A stretch of 47,669 bases of DNA from positions 1-47,669 of the forward strand of contig DAINRM010000004.1 of NCBI GenBank assembly GCA_036741875.1, read 5' to 3'. The DNA is from HRBIN35 sp036741875 (GTDB lineage Bacteria > Patescibacteriota > Minisyncoccia > UBA6257 > HR35). The notes beneath the pieces were generated by a model that was not told the origin of the DNA, did not search any database, and saw nothing but the letters and a program-made list of their open reading frames with translations. Each line of letters opens with the position of its first letter. Positions within the stretch are counted from its first letter, which is position 1. Shown here piece after piece: positions 17,187 to 25,845 of the stretch. Position numbers and translations under genes: made by a program.

Positions 17187-17236
17187 TATTTATTTTTATT
17201 TTAAATTAATTTTTAGCTTTAAAATTAATATTGTAA

Positions 17237-17926
17237 ATGATTCATTTAAAAGCAGAAAAAATTTTTGAAATTTTTGGATTTAATCTAACTAATACTTATT
17301 TAGCTTCACTTTTTTCTTTATTTTTTATAATTTTTACAGTTTTAATTTTGCGAAAAAAAATAAAAGAAACACCGGATAACCTTCAGGTATTAATAGAAAT
17401 AATTTTTGAAGGATTTTATAAATTTTGGAAAAACATTACAGGCATAAAGAATCTTAAATTATTTACTTTTTGTTTTACTTTTTTTATTTATATTCTTCTT
17501 TCTAACTGGTTTGGAATTTTACCAGGTTTTGGTAGCATTTACATAAAACATCACGAGGAAAAAATTCATCTTTTAAGAACTGCTTATTCAGATTTAAATA
17601 TGACTTTAGCTTTAGGTTTAATCTCTGTAATTGGGGTTAATTTTATAGCTCTTTCTAAATTAAAGTTTGATTTTATGAAAAAATATTTTTCTCCTATAGG
17701 TATTCTAGAACTCTTTTCTGAATTTTCAAAAATTCTTTCCTTTAGTTTTAGGTTATATGGTAATATATTAGCAGGAGAGGTTTTACTTATTGTGGTTAAT
17801 AGTTTAATTCCGTTTTTAGCACCATTTCCTTTTTTAATTTTAGAAATTTTTGTTGGTTTTATCCAAGCATTAATTTTCTTTACCTTAACAAGTATATTCT
17901 TAAAGGTCGCTTTTAGTCATCATTAA
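17237..17926 (+). CDS. atpB: ATP synthase F0 subunit a
   Basis: Subunit a forms the proton half-channels against the c-ring. The 229-residue protein has five or six membrane helices. The essential arginine is in SFRLYGNILAGEVLL, near residue 174, and the C-terminal helix pair (VGFIQALIFFTLTSIFLKVAF) is typical. It is the first gene of the operon, 50 nt from the divergent tRNA-Val. No atpI gene precedes it. No strong promoter match is seen; TATTGT lies just before the ATG. Confidence 0.93.
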   Translation: MIHLKAEKIFEIFGFNLTNTYLASLFSLFFIIFTVLILRKKIKETPDNLQVLIEIIFEGFYKFWKNITGIKNLKLFTFCFTFFIYILLSNWFGILPGFGSIYIKHHEEKIHLLRTAYSDLNMTLALGLISVIGVNFIALSKLKFDFMKKYFSPIGILELFSEFSKILSFSFRLYGNILAGEVLLIVVNSLIPFLAPFPFLILEIFVGFIQALIFFTLTSIFLKVAFSHH

Positions 17927-17931
17927 TTAAA

Positions 17932-18159
17932 ATGAGTCCAGAAGTTTTAAAAACCCTTGCTCCTTCTTTTACCATCGTGTTAGGAGTAATTTTTCCAGTT
18001 TTAATGATAGGTAAAATAGGGGCAGAAGCTATGAGAGCTATCGGTCGAAATCCTGAGGCAGCTTCAAAAATTCAAACAGCAATGATCTTAGCTATTGCTT
18101 TTGCTGAAGCAATTGCAATTTATGTTTTAGTTGTATCCTTAATTATTAAATTCACATAA
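17932..18159 (+). CDS. atpE: ATP synthase F0 subunit c
   Basis: A 75-residue two-helix proteolipid that forms the rotor ring. The polar loop RNPEA is at 39-43, and the ion-binding carboxylate is E59 in helix 2 (AIAFAEAIAIY). Helix 1 lacks the usual dense GxGxGxG motif: only G18, G27 and G30 remain and a proline (P22) lies within it, which could alter ring packing. No sodium-type Q/E-S/T signature is evident, so protons are the likelier ion. It lies 5 nt after atpB, and the stop overlaps the atpF start by one base. Confidence 0.95.
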   Translation: MSPEVLKTLAPSFTIVLGVIFPVLMIGKIGAEAMRAIGRNPEAASKIQTAMILAIAFAEAIAIYVLVVSLIIKFT

Positions 18160-18644
18160 TGAGAGCTCTTTTAGAATCTTTCGGAGTCGATTATAAGATT
18201 CTTATAGCTCAGATAATACACTTTGCTTTAATATTTTTTCTTCTTTATAAGTTTTTGATTAGTCCTTTAAAAAAAGTAATTGAAGAAAGAAAGAAAAAAA
18301 TATATGAAGGTTTGAAAAAATGGCAAGAATCAGAAAAATTTATAAGAAGAGTGAAAAAATTAAGAAGAGTTATTTTAAAGAAAATTTCTGAAGAAAAAGA
18401 AAAAACTTTATTAGAAATTGAAGAGATACGGAGAAAAAGATTGGAAGAAGTAATGCAAGAGATTTCTGATATTAGAGAAAAAATGATCTTCAATTTAGAA
18501 AAGCAAAAAGAAATTATGGAAAAAGATTTATATTTAAGATTAGAAGAAAAAGCTCCTAAAATTTTAATAGAGATCTCAAAAAAATTTTTAAGTAGAGAAG
18601 ATTTGAATGAAAAGTTTATTAATAACATTCTTTCCCAAAAATGA
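18159..18644 (+). CDS. atpF: ATP synthase F0 subunit b
   Basis: The peripheral-stalk subunit, 161 residues. One N-terminal membrane helix (IAQIIHFALIFFLLYKFLI, residues 15-34) is followed by a long, highly charged coiled coil rich in K and E that binds F1 through subunit delta. The start ATG shares its A with the atpE stop, and the end overlaps atpH by 4 nt (ATGA). Sequence conservation outside the helix is low, so the call leans on architecture and operon position, which are unambiguous. Confidence 0.9.
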   Translation: MRALLESFGVDYKILIAQIIHFALIFFLLYKFLISPLKKVIEERKKKIYEGLKKWQESEKFIRRVKKLRRVILKKISEEKEKTLLEIEEIRRKRLEEVMQEISDIREKMIFNLEKQKEIMEKDLYLRLEEKAPKILIEISKKFLSREDLNEKFINNILSQK

Positions 18645-19009
18645 AAGAATTAGAGGCTATAGCTAAAGTGATTTTAAAACTTTGGAAAAATAAAAAAATA
18701 AATTTAATTGAAAAAATTATAGAAAATTTAAGAAATGAGGGGAAAATTTATTTCTTAATAGAAGTTTTAAATTTTATTCAAGAATATAAAATAAAACTTG
18801 AAGGCAGAGAACCAGCTAAACTTTTCTTAGCATTAGATTATGATGAAAGAAAAATAGAAAGGTTACTTGAAAAAAATTTTAATTTGAAAGTAAAAATAAC
18901 GGAAAAAATTATAAATGATGAACTTGTTTTAGGTGGCAAAATTTTAACTTCTAATTATTTATTTGACTTTTCATTAAGAAGTTTTTTAGAAAAATTGTTT
19001 AAAAAATAA
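18641..19009 (+). CDS. atpH: ATP synthase F1 subunit delta, short form
   Basis: At 122 residues this is well below the usual ~175-180. The C-terminal region is recognisable (NDELVLGGKILTSNYLFDFSLRSFLEKL), matching the family ending. The N-terminal helical domain that normally docks on the alpha-subunit tip is partly missing. It is placed between atpF and atpA as expected, with an ATGA overlap upstream and 2 nt before atpA. It is reduced rather than broken: no frameshift is visible. Confidence 0.85.
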   Translation: MKELEAIAKVILKLWKNKKINLIEKIIENLRNEGKIYFLIEVLNFIQEYKIKLEGREPAKLFLALDYDERKIERLLEKNFNLKVKITEKIINDELVLGGKILTSNYLFDFSLRSFLEKLFKK

Positions 19010-19011
19010 AA

Positions 19012-20520
19012 ATGGAAGATTTGAATTTTTTAATAGAAAAATTAGAAAAAGAATTAGAAAAAATTGAAGCTAAGCCAGAATTAGAAGAAGCTGGCGAAAT
19101 CATTAAAGTTGGCGATGGTATAGTTTGGGTTTCAGGACTTTATAAAGCATTTGCTTCAGAAATTTTAATTGTTGAAGAAAAAAATATACCTCTTTTAGCT
19201 TTAAATTTAGAAGAAGGTCTTATAGGAGCAGCAGCATTAGATGATTTTTTTAAAATTAAGCCTGGTGATATCGTTAAAAGAACTAAAAAAATTATTCAAG
19301 TGCCCGTTGGTGAATCTTTAATTGGAAGAGTTGTTGATCCCTTAGGAAGACCGTTGGATGATTTAGGTAATATAGAAACAAAAGAATTTTATCCCCTTGA
19401 AAGAAAAGCACCAAGTGTTGTTGAAAGAGAACCCGTTAAAACTCCCCTCCATACTGGTATCAAAATTATTGATGCTTTAATACCCATAGGTCGAGGACAA
19501 AGGGAACTTATTTTAGGTGATAGACAAATAGGTAAAACCTCAATTGCTCTTGATGTTATTTTAAATCAAAAAAATGATTCTTTAGAGACTCCGATATGCA
19601 TTTATGTAGCTATTGGACAAAAGATGTCTAAAATTAGGAGAGTATATGAAATTTTAAAAAAAGAGGGTGCTTTAGATTATACTATTATTGTAGCTACAAC
19701 CCCTGAAGACCTTCCGATTTTACTTTATCTAGCTCCCTATGCAGGTTGTTCTATTGGAGAATATTTTCGAGATAGAAGTAAAGATGCTTTGGTAATCTAT
19801 GATGATTTAACAAAACATGCATGGGCTTGGCGAGAGCTTTCTTTACTTTTGAAAAGACCAGCAAGTCGAGAAGCTTATCCAGGAGATATTTTTTATACCC
19901 ATTCAAGACTTTTAGAAAGAGCAGGAAAACTTAAAAATGGTGGAAGCTTAACTGCTTTACCTATTTGTGAAACTCAACTTGGAGATATTTCTGCTTATAT
20001 TCCTACAAATCTAATTTCTATTACTGATGGTCAAATTTATTTAGAAACAGATCTTTTTAAAGCTAACTTTAGGCCAGCAATTAATATCGGTCTTTCTGTT
20101 TCTCGTGTGGGTTCAAAAGCACAAACAAAAATCATAAAAAAAATTGCTAGTAAGTTGAAGTTAGACTTAGCTCAATTTAGGGAATTAGAAGAATTTGCTA
20201 AACTTTCAACAGAACTTCCTCCAGAAATCTCACAAAAAATTAAAAGAGGTAAAGTTTTAATGGAAATTTTAAAACAAGAAAATTTTAAACCATTAACTTT
20301 CGAAAAAATTGCTATTTTAATTTATGCAGCTAACAGCGGCTTTTTTGACGATTTTGAATTATCACAAATTAAAGAAATAGAAAATAAACTTTTAAGTTAT
20401 TTAGAAATAGAAAAAAAAGAAATTTTAGAAGAAATTATTACTAAAAAGGATTTAGATGAAGATTTAGAAAATAAAATTAAAGAAGCTTTAATTTACTTTT
20501 TCGAACAAATTAAAAAATGA
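19012..20520 (+). CDS. atpA: ATP synthase F1 subunit alpha
   Basis: The non-catalytic nucleotide-binding subunit of F1, 502 residues, full length. The Walker A loop is GDRQIGKTSIA near residues 169-179, with YDDLTKHAWAWRELSLLLKR following and the conserved ALPICETQLGDISAYIPTN stretch. The C-terminal helical domain is complete. The last four bases overlap the atpG start (ATGA). Confidence 0.98.
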   Translation: MEDLNFLIEKLEKELEKIEAKPELEEAGEIIKVGDGIVWVSGLYKAFASEILIVEEKNIPLLALNLEEGLIGAAALDDFFKIKPGDIVKRTKKIIQVPVGESLIGRVVDPLGRPLDDLGNIETKEFYPLERKAPSVVEREPVKTPLHTGIKIIDALIPIGRGQRELILGDRQIGKTSIALDVILNQKNDSLETPICIYVAIGQKMSKIRRVYEILKKEGALDYTIIVATTPEDLPILLYLAPYAGCSIGEYFRDRSKDALVIYDDLTKHAWAWRELSLLLKRPASREAYPGDIFYTHSRLLERAGKLKNGGSLTALPICETQLGDISAYIPTNLISITDGQIYLETDLFKANFRPAINIGLSVSRVGSKAQTKIIKKIASKLKLDLAQFRELEEFAKLSTELPPEISQKIKRGKVLMEILKQENFKPLTFEKIAILIYAANSGFFDDFELSQIKEIENKLLSYLEIEKKEILEEIITKKDLDEDLENKIKEALIYFFEQIKK

Positions 20521-21410
20521 AAACAAAAAATTTAAGATTTATTAGGAAAAGAATAAAATTTTTAAACAATTTTCAAAAAATTACTAAATCTATTAGTCTT
20601 ATTTCTGCTATTAAGTTTCAAAAGGTTTATCAAAAAATCACTCGCATCATTTTTAATGTTTTTTATCTTTTAGATATTTTTGAAGAAATATTAAAAAGAC
20701 ATCCTCAAACCTCTAAAAAATTTTTAAATTTAAAAATCAATGAAAAAGGTAAAAATTTAATAATTTGTATTGCTTCAGACAGGGGTTTAGCGGGAAGTTT
20801 TGATTATTTTATTTTTAAAAAAACAGAAGAAATTTTAAAAGGAGATTTTTATTTAGGAACTATTGGATTTAAAGCAGAAAAATATTTTAAAAAGAAGTAT
20901 CAATTACTTTTTAGCTTTAGTAAATTTGAAAACGTTTTACCTGAAGATTTTGCTAAAGAACTTTTAAGTTATCTTCAATTTTTAATTGAAAAAGAAAAAA
21001 TTAAAGATATTTATCTTATAAGACCGAATTTAACCTCAAATGGATTTATGGTAGAAAGCTTAAAAATTTATCCTTTCGATTTAAAAACCCTCGATGAGCT
21101 TCTTGAAAAAATTAAGGTAAAAACAAAAGAATTTGAAGGTTTAAAAAAAGAAGAAACAAAATTTAGAGAATTTAAATACCTTCTTGAACCTTCAGCGGAA
21201 ATAATTATTAAAACTATTATAAATCAAGTATTTCATTTAGTTTTTTATGCTCTAATTTTAGAAGCACAAGCAGCCTTAGAATTTGCAAGAACAATAACGA
21301 TGAAAAAAGCAAGTGAAAATGCTGAAGAGATTAAAGAAAAAGAAATTCTAAATTATAATAAAATGAGACAACAAAAAATTACCGAAGAAATAATTGACAT
21401 AAGAAGATGA
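20517..21410 (+). CDS. atpG: ATP synthase F1 subunit gamma
   Basis: The central rotor shaft, 297 residues. The N-terminal coiled coil is recognisable (RIKFLNNFQKITKSISLISAIKFQK). The Rossmann-like middle has ICIASDRGLAGSFDYF, and the C-terminal helix (MKKASENAEEIKEKEILNYN) carries the usual ending up to ITEEIIDI. It overlaps both neighbours by 4 nt. Confidence 0.95.
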   Translation: MKTKNLRFIRKRIKFLNNFQKITKSISLISAIKFQKVYQKITRIIFNVFYLLDIFEEILKRHPQTSKKFLNLKINEKGKNLIICIASDRGLAGSFDYFIFKKTEEILKGDFYLGTIGFKAEKYFKKKYQLLFSFSKFENVLPEDFAKELLSYLQFLIEKEKIKDIYLIRPNLTSNGFMVESLKIYPFDLKTLDELLEKIKVKTKEFEGLKKEETKFREFKYLLEPSAEIIIKTIINQVFHLVFYALILEAQAALEFARTITMKKASENAEEIKEKEILNYNKMRQQKITEEIIDIRR

Positions 21411-22756
21411 AAGGAAGAATAATTCAAATTATAGGAACAGTTGTTGATGTAGAATTTGAAAAAGAAATTCCTGAAGTTTACGAGGTTTTAAGAGTTATCG
21501 AAAACGGACTTCTTTTAGAAGTTGAAAACATTATTTCTTCTAAAAGAGTAAGATGTATATCTTTCGAAAGTACCGATGGGCTTTATAGAGATATGGAAGT
21601 TGAAAGAACTTATAAAAAATTAACTGTTCCTGTTGGTAGAAATGTTTTAGGAAGGGTTATTAATGTCTATGGAGAACCTATTGACAATAAAGGACCTATT
21701 AAAGCAGAAAGATGGGAAATTATAAGACCAGGACCAAAATTTACCAAACAAAAACCAGAAATTGAAATTTTAGAGACTGGTATAAAAGTTATTGATCTTT
21801 TAACTCCAGTTATTAAGGGAGGAAAAGTTGGACTTTTTGGTGGTGCTGGAGTAGGGAAAACAGTTCTTTTAATGGAGCTTATTCATAATATTGCCTATAA
21901 ATATCAAGGATTTTCAATTTTTGCTGGTGTAGGTGAAAGAACCAGAGAGGGTAATGAACTTATTTTAGAAATGGAAGAAAGTGGCGTGATTAAAAATGTA
22001 GCTATGATTTTTGGACAAATGAATGAAGTACCAGCAGCCAGATTTAGAACAGCTTATGCAGGAGTTACTTTAGCAGAATATTTTAGGGATGTTGAAAAAT
22101 TAGACGTTTTATTATTCATTGATAATATTTTTAGATTTGTTCAAGCAGGTTCAGAAGTTTCAGCACTACTTGGAAGATCACCTTCTGCTGTTGGTTATCA
22201 ACCAACTTTATCTACAGAAATGGGAATGCTTCAAGAAAGAATTACTTCAACTGAGGATGGTTCAATTACTTCTTTTCAAGCCATCTATGTTCCTGCAGAT
22301 GATATCACTGATCCAGCTCCAGCCACAGTTTTTTCTCATTTAGATTCAACCATTGTTCTTTCAAGAGAAATAGCAGAACAGGGTATTTATCCAGCAGTTA
22401 ACCCATTGGAGTCTAATTCCTTAGCTTTAGATCCAAAAATCGTTGGAGAAAAACATTATAAAGTAGCTACAGAAGTCCAAAGAATTTTACAAAGATACCA
22501 AGAATTAAAGGATATTATTGCTATTTTAGGAATAGAGGAACTTCCAGAAGAAGATAAATTGATTGTTTATCGAGCACGAAAAATTCAAAAATATTTATCA
22601 CAACCATTTTTTGTAGCTGAAAGTTATACAGGTAGAGAAGGAAAATATGTACCCTTAGAAAAAACAGTTGAAGAATTTGAAAAACTTATAAGTGGAGAAT
22701 ACGATGAAGTTCCTGAGGATGAATTTTATATGAAAGGATTATTAAATGAAAAATGA
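21407..22756 (+). CDS. atpD: ATP synthase F1 subunit beta
   Basis: The catalytic subunit, 449 residues. P-loop GGAGVGKTVLLMELIHN (near 144-160), catalytic glutamate in GVGERTREGNEL, Walker B DVLLFIDNIFRFVQAGSEVS, and the ALLGRSPSAVGYQPTLSTEM region are all present. It is slightly shorter than typical (about 460-480), mainly at the termini. The stop overlaps atpC by 4 nt. Confidence 0.98.
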   Translation: MKGRIIQIIGTVVDVEFEKEIPEVYEVLRVIENGLLLEVENIISSKRVRCISFESTDGLYRDMEVERTYKKLTVPVGRNVLGRVINVYGEPIDNKGPIKAERWEIIRPGPKFTKQKPEIEILETGIKVIDLLTPVIKGGKVGLFGGAGVGKTVLLMELIHNIAYKYQGFSIFAGVGERTREGNELILEMEESGVIKNVAMIFGQMNEVPAARFRTAYAGVTLAEYFRDVEKLDVLLFIDNIFRFVQAGSEVSALLGRSPSAVGYQPTLSTEMGMLQERITSTEDGSITSFQAIYVPADDITDPAPATVFSHLDSTIVLSREIAEQGIYPAVNPLESNSLALDPKIVGEKHYKVATEVQRILQRYQELKDIIAILGIEELPEEDKLIVYRARKIQKYLSQPFFVAESYTGREGKYVPLEKTVEEFEKLISGEYDEVPEDEFYMKGLLNEK

Positions 22757-23007
22757 AAAAATTTAAACTAGAAATTGTCGGTATAGAGAAAAATTATTTA
22801 GAAGAAGAAATTGAAGTTTTAATTTGTCAAACAGATTTAGGCGAAATTTCTATCTTAGCTAATCATCATCCATTAATTACTGTTGTCAAAAAGGGAGAAA
22901 TAAAAATTAAAAAAGATAATGAAGAGAAAAAAATATTTTTACCATTCGATTCAATTTTAGAAGTTAAAGAAAATAAAGCAAGAATTTTAGTTATGTTTCC
23001 AATTTAA
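22753..23007 (+). CDS. atpC: ATP synthase F1 subunit epsilon, lacking the C-terminal helices
   Basis: An 84-residue protein that contains only the N-terminal β-sandwich of epsilon (VLICQTDLGEISILANHHPLI, and a final strand ending ARILVMFPI). The C-terminal two-helix domain that inhibits ATP hydrolysis in many bacteria is absent, so ATP hydrolysis would not be held back by that mechanism. It is the last gene of the operon. A weak AATAAT/ATTATT hairpin follows near 23016-23033. Confidence 0.9.
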   Translation: MKKFKLEIVGIEKNYLEEEIEVLICQTDLGEISILANHHPLITVVKKGEIKIKKDNEEKKIFLPFDSILEVKENKARILVMFPI

Positions 23008-23194
23008 GAGCATAATAATCCTAAAATTATTCTATAATAACAAAAAATTTTTTAATTCGTGATTTTATAGATATTATTATTTATATTCTAACATTAAAAA
23101 GTTAAAAAAATAAAGTAATAATTTTAATAAATATTCTTATATACTTTTTACGTCGTTTTTTGTTAAAATATTCTTATATTAAGTAAATAAAAAA

Positions 23195-24388
23195 ATGATT
23201 TTTTTATTAATATTAGTCTTATATTTTACCTTAATACCTTATAAAAAATCTTTAAGTAATGATATTTCTTTTAATGAAAATCTTTTTGTTTTTGAAAATA
23301 AAATTCATTGTTTGATTTTTAAAAATTTGCAAAATTTACCAGAAAATAAATTTTTAGTTTATAAATATTCCGAAAGCACAGCTTTAAAACTTAAAAGGCC
23401 GTGGTCAATTATCGAAGAAGGTAAATGTTATGAATATGGAGGTGAAATTTTCGAAGTTGAAATTGTTAATGGAAACGAAATTGAAGAATTTAAAAATTAT
23501 AAAAACGAAAGCATTTTTCAAAAAGAAAATGTAAGAAAAATTTATGATTCTAGAGAGTTTGTCTTTGACTTTATCAATTCTGATAATTATTTTTTTAATA
23601 TTTTAGAAATTTTGCCTACAAAATATGACTTTGGATTATTTATAAGGTATAACGCTGTGAGCTTTAGAGAAGGAGAAATAAAAGCTTTTATAAAAGTGGA
23701 GGAAACATTAAATTCAAATAAAGATTTCATGACACTGAAGGAAGAACTGGAAGAATTAGCCAAAGAATTTAACCATATTTTAAGAAATTGTGATAAAAGA
23801 AAAAGGATCGAACATATTATAAATGTAAATTATGAAAATGGTGAAATAATTCTTAGAAAAGAGAAAGAAGTTTTTCTTTTAGAAGATAATAAAAGACTTG
23901 AAAAAGATTTTATAGTTAATAGCCATGAAAAAATGACTATAGATTATTTAAAATTGTTAGAAGTAATAGGATGCAGAGAAAGTTATAGTGAATTTATAAA
24001 CTATAAAAAAGATAAGATTAATAAAATTGACGAACTGTCAGAAAAGTTATATTATGAACTTAGAAAATTATTAGAAGATATTATTAAAAATGAATATAAA
24101 AAAGAATTTTTGTTAGAGGAAATATTAAAGCCAAAAGACCCAACTATTATTTCTTATATTTTAAATTATGTAAAAGAAACTCAAAATTATATTGAAAAAT
24201 CATCTCAAAAATTAACAAACGAAGAAACCCATGCTAATAAATTAGAAGAAACTAAAGAAAACCTTCAGAAAATTAACAGTGATTATTTAATAAAATCTAA
24301 ATCCGATCGTATTTTAAAAATTTATTTCATTTTACCTCTTTTTTCTTTATTAATTCTTTTAATATATCTTGTTATTAAAAAGAAGTGA
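23195..24388 (+). CDS. Envelope protein with N- and C-terminal membrane segments, unknown function
   Basis: A 397-residue protein I do not recognise. A signal-like hydrophobic segment at residues 2-14 is followed by a large extracytoplasmic region of mixed then mostly helical, charged sequence. A single C-terminal membrane helix (IYFILPLFSLLILLIYLVI) precedes a KKK tail. The central half looks coiled-coil prone (LKEELEELAKEFNHILRN; LEETKENLQKINSDYL). TATATT at 23175-23180 lies 14 nt before the ATG. The next gene begins at the very next base, so the two membrane proteins are translated together and may form a pair. Confidence 0.6.
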   Translation: MIFLLILVLYFTLIPYKKSLSNDISFNENLFVFENKIHCLIFKNLQNLPENKFLVYKYSESTALKLKRPWSIIEEGKCYEYGGEIFEVEIVNGNEIEEFKNYKNESIFQKENVRKIYDSREFVFDFINSDNYFFNILEILPTKYDFGLFIRYNAVSFREGEIKAFIKVEETLNSNKDFMTLKEELEELAKEFNHILRNCDKRKRIEHIINVNYENGEIILRKEKEVFLLEDNKRLEKDFIVNSHEKMTIDYLKLLEVIGCRESYSEFINYKKDKINKIDELSEKLYYELRKLLEDIIKNEYKKEFLLEEILKPKDPTIISYILNYVKETQNYIEKSSQKLTNEETHANKLEETKENLQKINSDYLIKSKSDRILKIYFILPLFSLLILLIYLVIKKK

Positions 24389-24736
24389 ATGCTTTTTAAA
24401 CATTTTGTGATTTTAAGTTTTATAATAACTCAATTTTTTGAAATAATTTTAATTAATCTAATTTTAAAATTTAAAAATTTTCTTAGAACAATTTTTTTGA
24501 TTTTTTTATTTAATTCTTTTACACATCCATTAGCTATTTATTTATATGTGATTTTAAGTTGGAATTATTTTTTAATTGAAGGATTTATAGTTTTTATAGA
24601 GTCGATTTTTTATAAAGTTTTTTTTAATTTTTCGTGGCAAAAGAGTATAACCCTTTCTTTTTGTGCAAATACATTTTCAATTTTAGTAGGATTATTTATT
24701 AAAGATAGTTTAATAAAGTTATTATTTTATAATTAA
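24389..24736 (+). CDS. Small four-helix membrane protein, unknown function
   Basis: A 115-residue, very hydrophobic protein with about four membrane helices. The only polar landmarks are FNSFTHPLAIYLY near residue 45 and, after an acidic IEGFIVFIES segment, the ending SLSFCANTFSILVGLFI. I recall similar small membrane proteins (T-H-P in helix 2, acidic residues in helix 3, A-N-x-x-S near the end) as uncharacterised. Its ATG follows the upstream stop directly (TGAATG), which suggests translational coupling and a shared role. A hairpin follows the gene. Confidence 0.6.
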   Translation: MLFKHFVILSFIITQFFEIILINLILKFKNFLRTIFLIFLFNSFTHPLAIYLYVILSWNYFLIEGFIVFIESIFYKVFFNFSWQKSITLSFCANTFSILVGLFIKDSLIKLLFYN

Positions 24737-24753
24737 AAAACTAAGGGTTTTTT
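24735..24753 (+). terminator. Possible intrinsic terminator
   Basis: AAAAAAC (24735-24741), loop TAAGG and GTTTTTT (24747-24753) form a 7-bp stem whose right arm is also a T-run. It sits right at the end of the 24389 gene and before the promoter of the copper island. The stem is A/T-rich and therefore weak. Confidence 0.4.
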
Positions 24754-24773
24754 AAAATATCGAATATGTGTTT

Positions 24774-24779
24774 TATAAT
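24774..24779 (+). promoter_or_regulatory. -10 box for a leaderless transcript of the 24786 gene
   Basis: TATAAT with only 6 nt (TAGTTT) before ATG 24786. No Shine-Dalgarno sequence is present. Confidence 0.5.
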
Positions 24780-24785
24780 TAGTTT

Positions 24786-25280
24786 ATGATTTTAAGATTA
24801 TTGATTTTATTTTTAGCCTATCCTTTCACAGTTTTTGCTCATTGTCCTCTATGCGTAGGTGGTGTTATAATTTTAACATTTTTAGGTTATGAAATCGGAG
24901 TTAAAAGAATTGTTTTAGGATTCTTAACCGGAGCCTTAGCTGTTGCTTTTGCTGAGTGGATAAACAGGCTTATTAAAAGAAAATTGTTTAAAGGGCAAGG
25001 TTTTTTAATTATCACTTTAACTTTTATTTTAACTTATTTACCAGTGAAAAGTTATATTTTTAATTATTACTCTTTATATCTAACAAATTTAGGTATTAAT
25101 ACTCCAATCTTGATCGATAAATCTTTAATTGCAGGACTCTTAGGTGGCATTTTGGTTTATGTTGCTCCTTTTATAAGTAGATGGATAACTCAAAAAAGAG
25201 GTAAAACTATTCTCTTTCAAAGAATAATTGTGACTTTAATTTTACTCATAATTTTTGCTTTAATTTTACAATTTATTTAA
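24786..25280 (+). CDS. Membrane protein with N-terminal CPLC motif, probably copper-island component
   Basis: A 164-residue membrane protein with about five helices. The first hydrophobic segment ends FAHCPLCVGG, which places a His and a CxxC pair at the start of the mature or extracytoplasmic part (H19, C20, C23). Small membrane proteins starting AHCPLC are, to my recollection, common next to metal genes in CPR genomes, but I know no assigned function. The thiol pair could bind Cu(I) or be redox active. It begins the gene group leading to the copper ATPase, and its stop is 9 nt from the next gene. Confidence 0.6.
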   Translation: MILRLLILFLAYPFTVFAHCPLCVGGVIILTFLGYEIGVKRIVLGFLTGALAVAFAEWINRLIKRKLFKGQGFLIITLTFILTYLPVKSYIFNYYSLYLTNLGINTPILIDKSLIAGLLGGILVYVAPFISRWITQKRGKTILFQRIIVTLILLIIFALILQFI

Positions 25281-25289
25281 AATTAAATT

Positions 25290-25793
25290 ATGGAAATAAA
25301 AACATCAGAAGAATTAACCAAAAAAATTAATGAACTTAAAGAAAAAGTTGTTGATCTTTCTGCAGATGAAGATTTAGCTATTGGAGTAATGAATTTAATT
25401 AGCATGGAAGAGCATCTTTATTTTACTGCTGAAAAGACACAAAAAAGAGAATATTTCGACTTACTCAATCAAGTAAGAGAGATAAGGAAGAAAATGATGG
25501 AAAAATTAATTGGCAAGCCCGAAGGAGAACTTTGGTGCTTTACTAAACATACACTTTCAGCTAGCATGAGACTTATTGAAGTAGGTACAAAACTTCAAAG
25601 CCAAAATAAAAAAGACGAAGCCAAAGAAATTTTTGATTTAGCTTATGATCTTTTTAATATTTTTTGGGGGATAAAACTAAATATTATTAACTTAGAAAAT
25701 TTAAAAGAAGAATCCAAAGTAGTTGAAGAAACAAAAAAAGACTTTTCTCTTAAAAAACTAATTGAAAAATTAATTGATTGCTGTAAGGAATAA
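25290..25793 (+). CDS. Helical protein with conserved EEH and WCFTKH motifs, unknown function
   Basis: A 167-residue, all-helical, soluble-looking protein. Potential metal ligands are grouped: SMEEHLYFTAEKT (residues 38-50, E-E-H), then GELWCFTKHTLSASMRLIEVG (73-93, Cys and His), then an amphipathic helix and a C-terminal pair of cysteines (DCCKE). The arrangement suggests a four-helix bundle that could hold a metal centre, but this is inference. The gene lies directly before the regulated copper ATPase promoter and 9 nt after the CPLC membrane gene. Confidence 0.6.
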   Translation: MEIKTSEELTKKINELKEKVVDLSADEDLAIGVMNLISMEEHLYFTAEKTQKREYFDLLNQVREIRKKMMEKLIGKPEGELWCFTKHTLSASMRLIEVGTKLQSQNKKDEAKEIFDLAYDLFNIFWGIKLNIINLENLKEESKVVEETKKDFSLKKLIEKLIDCCKE

Positions 25794-25808
25794 ATTTTTA
25801 TCTGTTTG

Positions 25809-25837
25809 TTGACAAAAATACCCCCATGGGGTATAAT
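25809..25837 (+). promoter_or_regulatory. Consensus promoter of the copper ATPase operon
   Basis: TTGACA (25809-25814) and TATAAT (25832-25837) are separated by exactly 17 nt, a perfect sigma-70 promoter and the best in the window. The -10 ends 8 nt before ATG 25846, so the mRNA would be leaderless. Confidence 0.8.
25818..25834 (+). promoter_or_regulatory. CsoR-type operator in the promoter spacer
   Basis: ATACCCCCATGGGGTAT, a near-perfect inverted repeat of TACCCC/GGGGTA, fills the space between -35 and -10. CsoR family copper repressors bind G/C-tract palindromes of this form (for example TACCC...GGGTA boxes). The repressor gene itself is two genes downstream, so the operon would be autoregulated and de-repressed by metal. 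Confidence 0.75.
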
Positions 25838-25845
25838 ATATTATA

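Noticed and set aside
18245..18628. Minus-strand 127-codon ORF opposite atpF
   Set aside because: The antisense of a K/E-rich coiled coil gives a long Phe/Ser-rich frame by composition alone.
22119..22343. Plus-strand ORF inside atpD
   Set aside because: A frame shadow of a highly conserved gene with no independent features.
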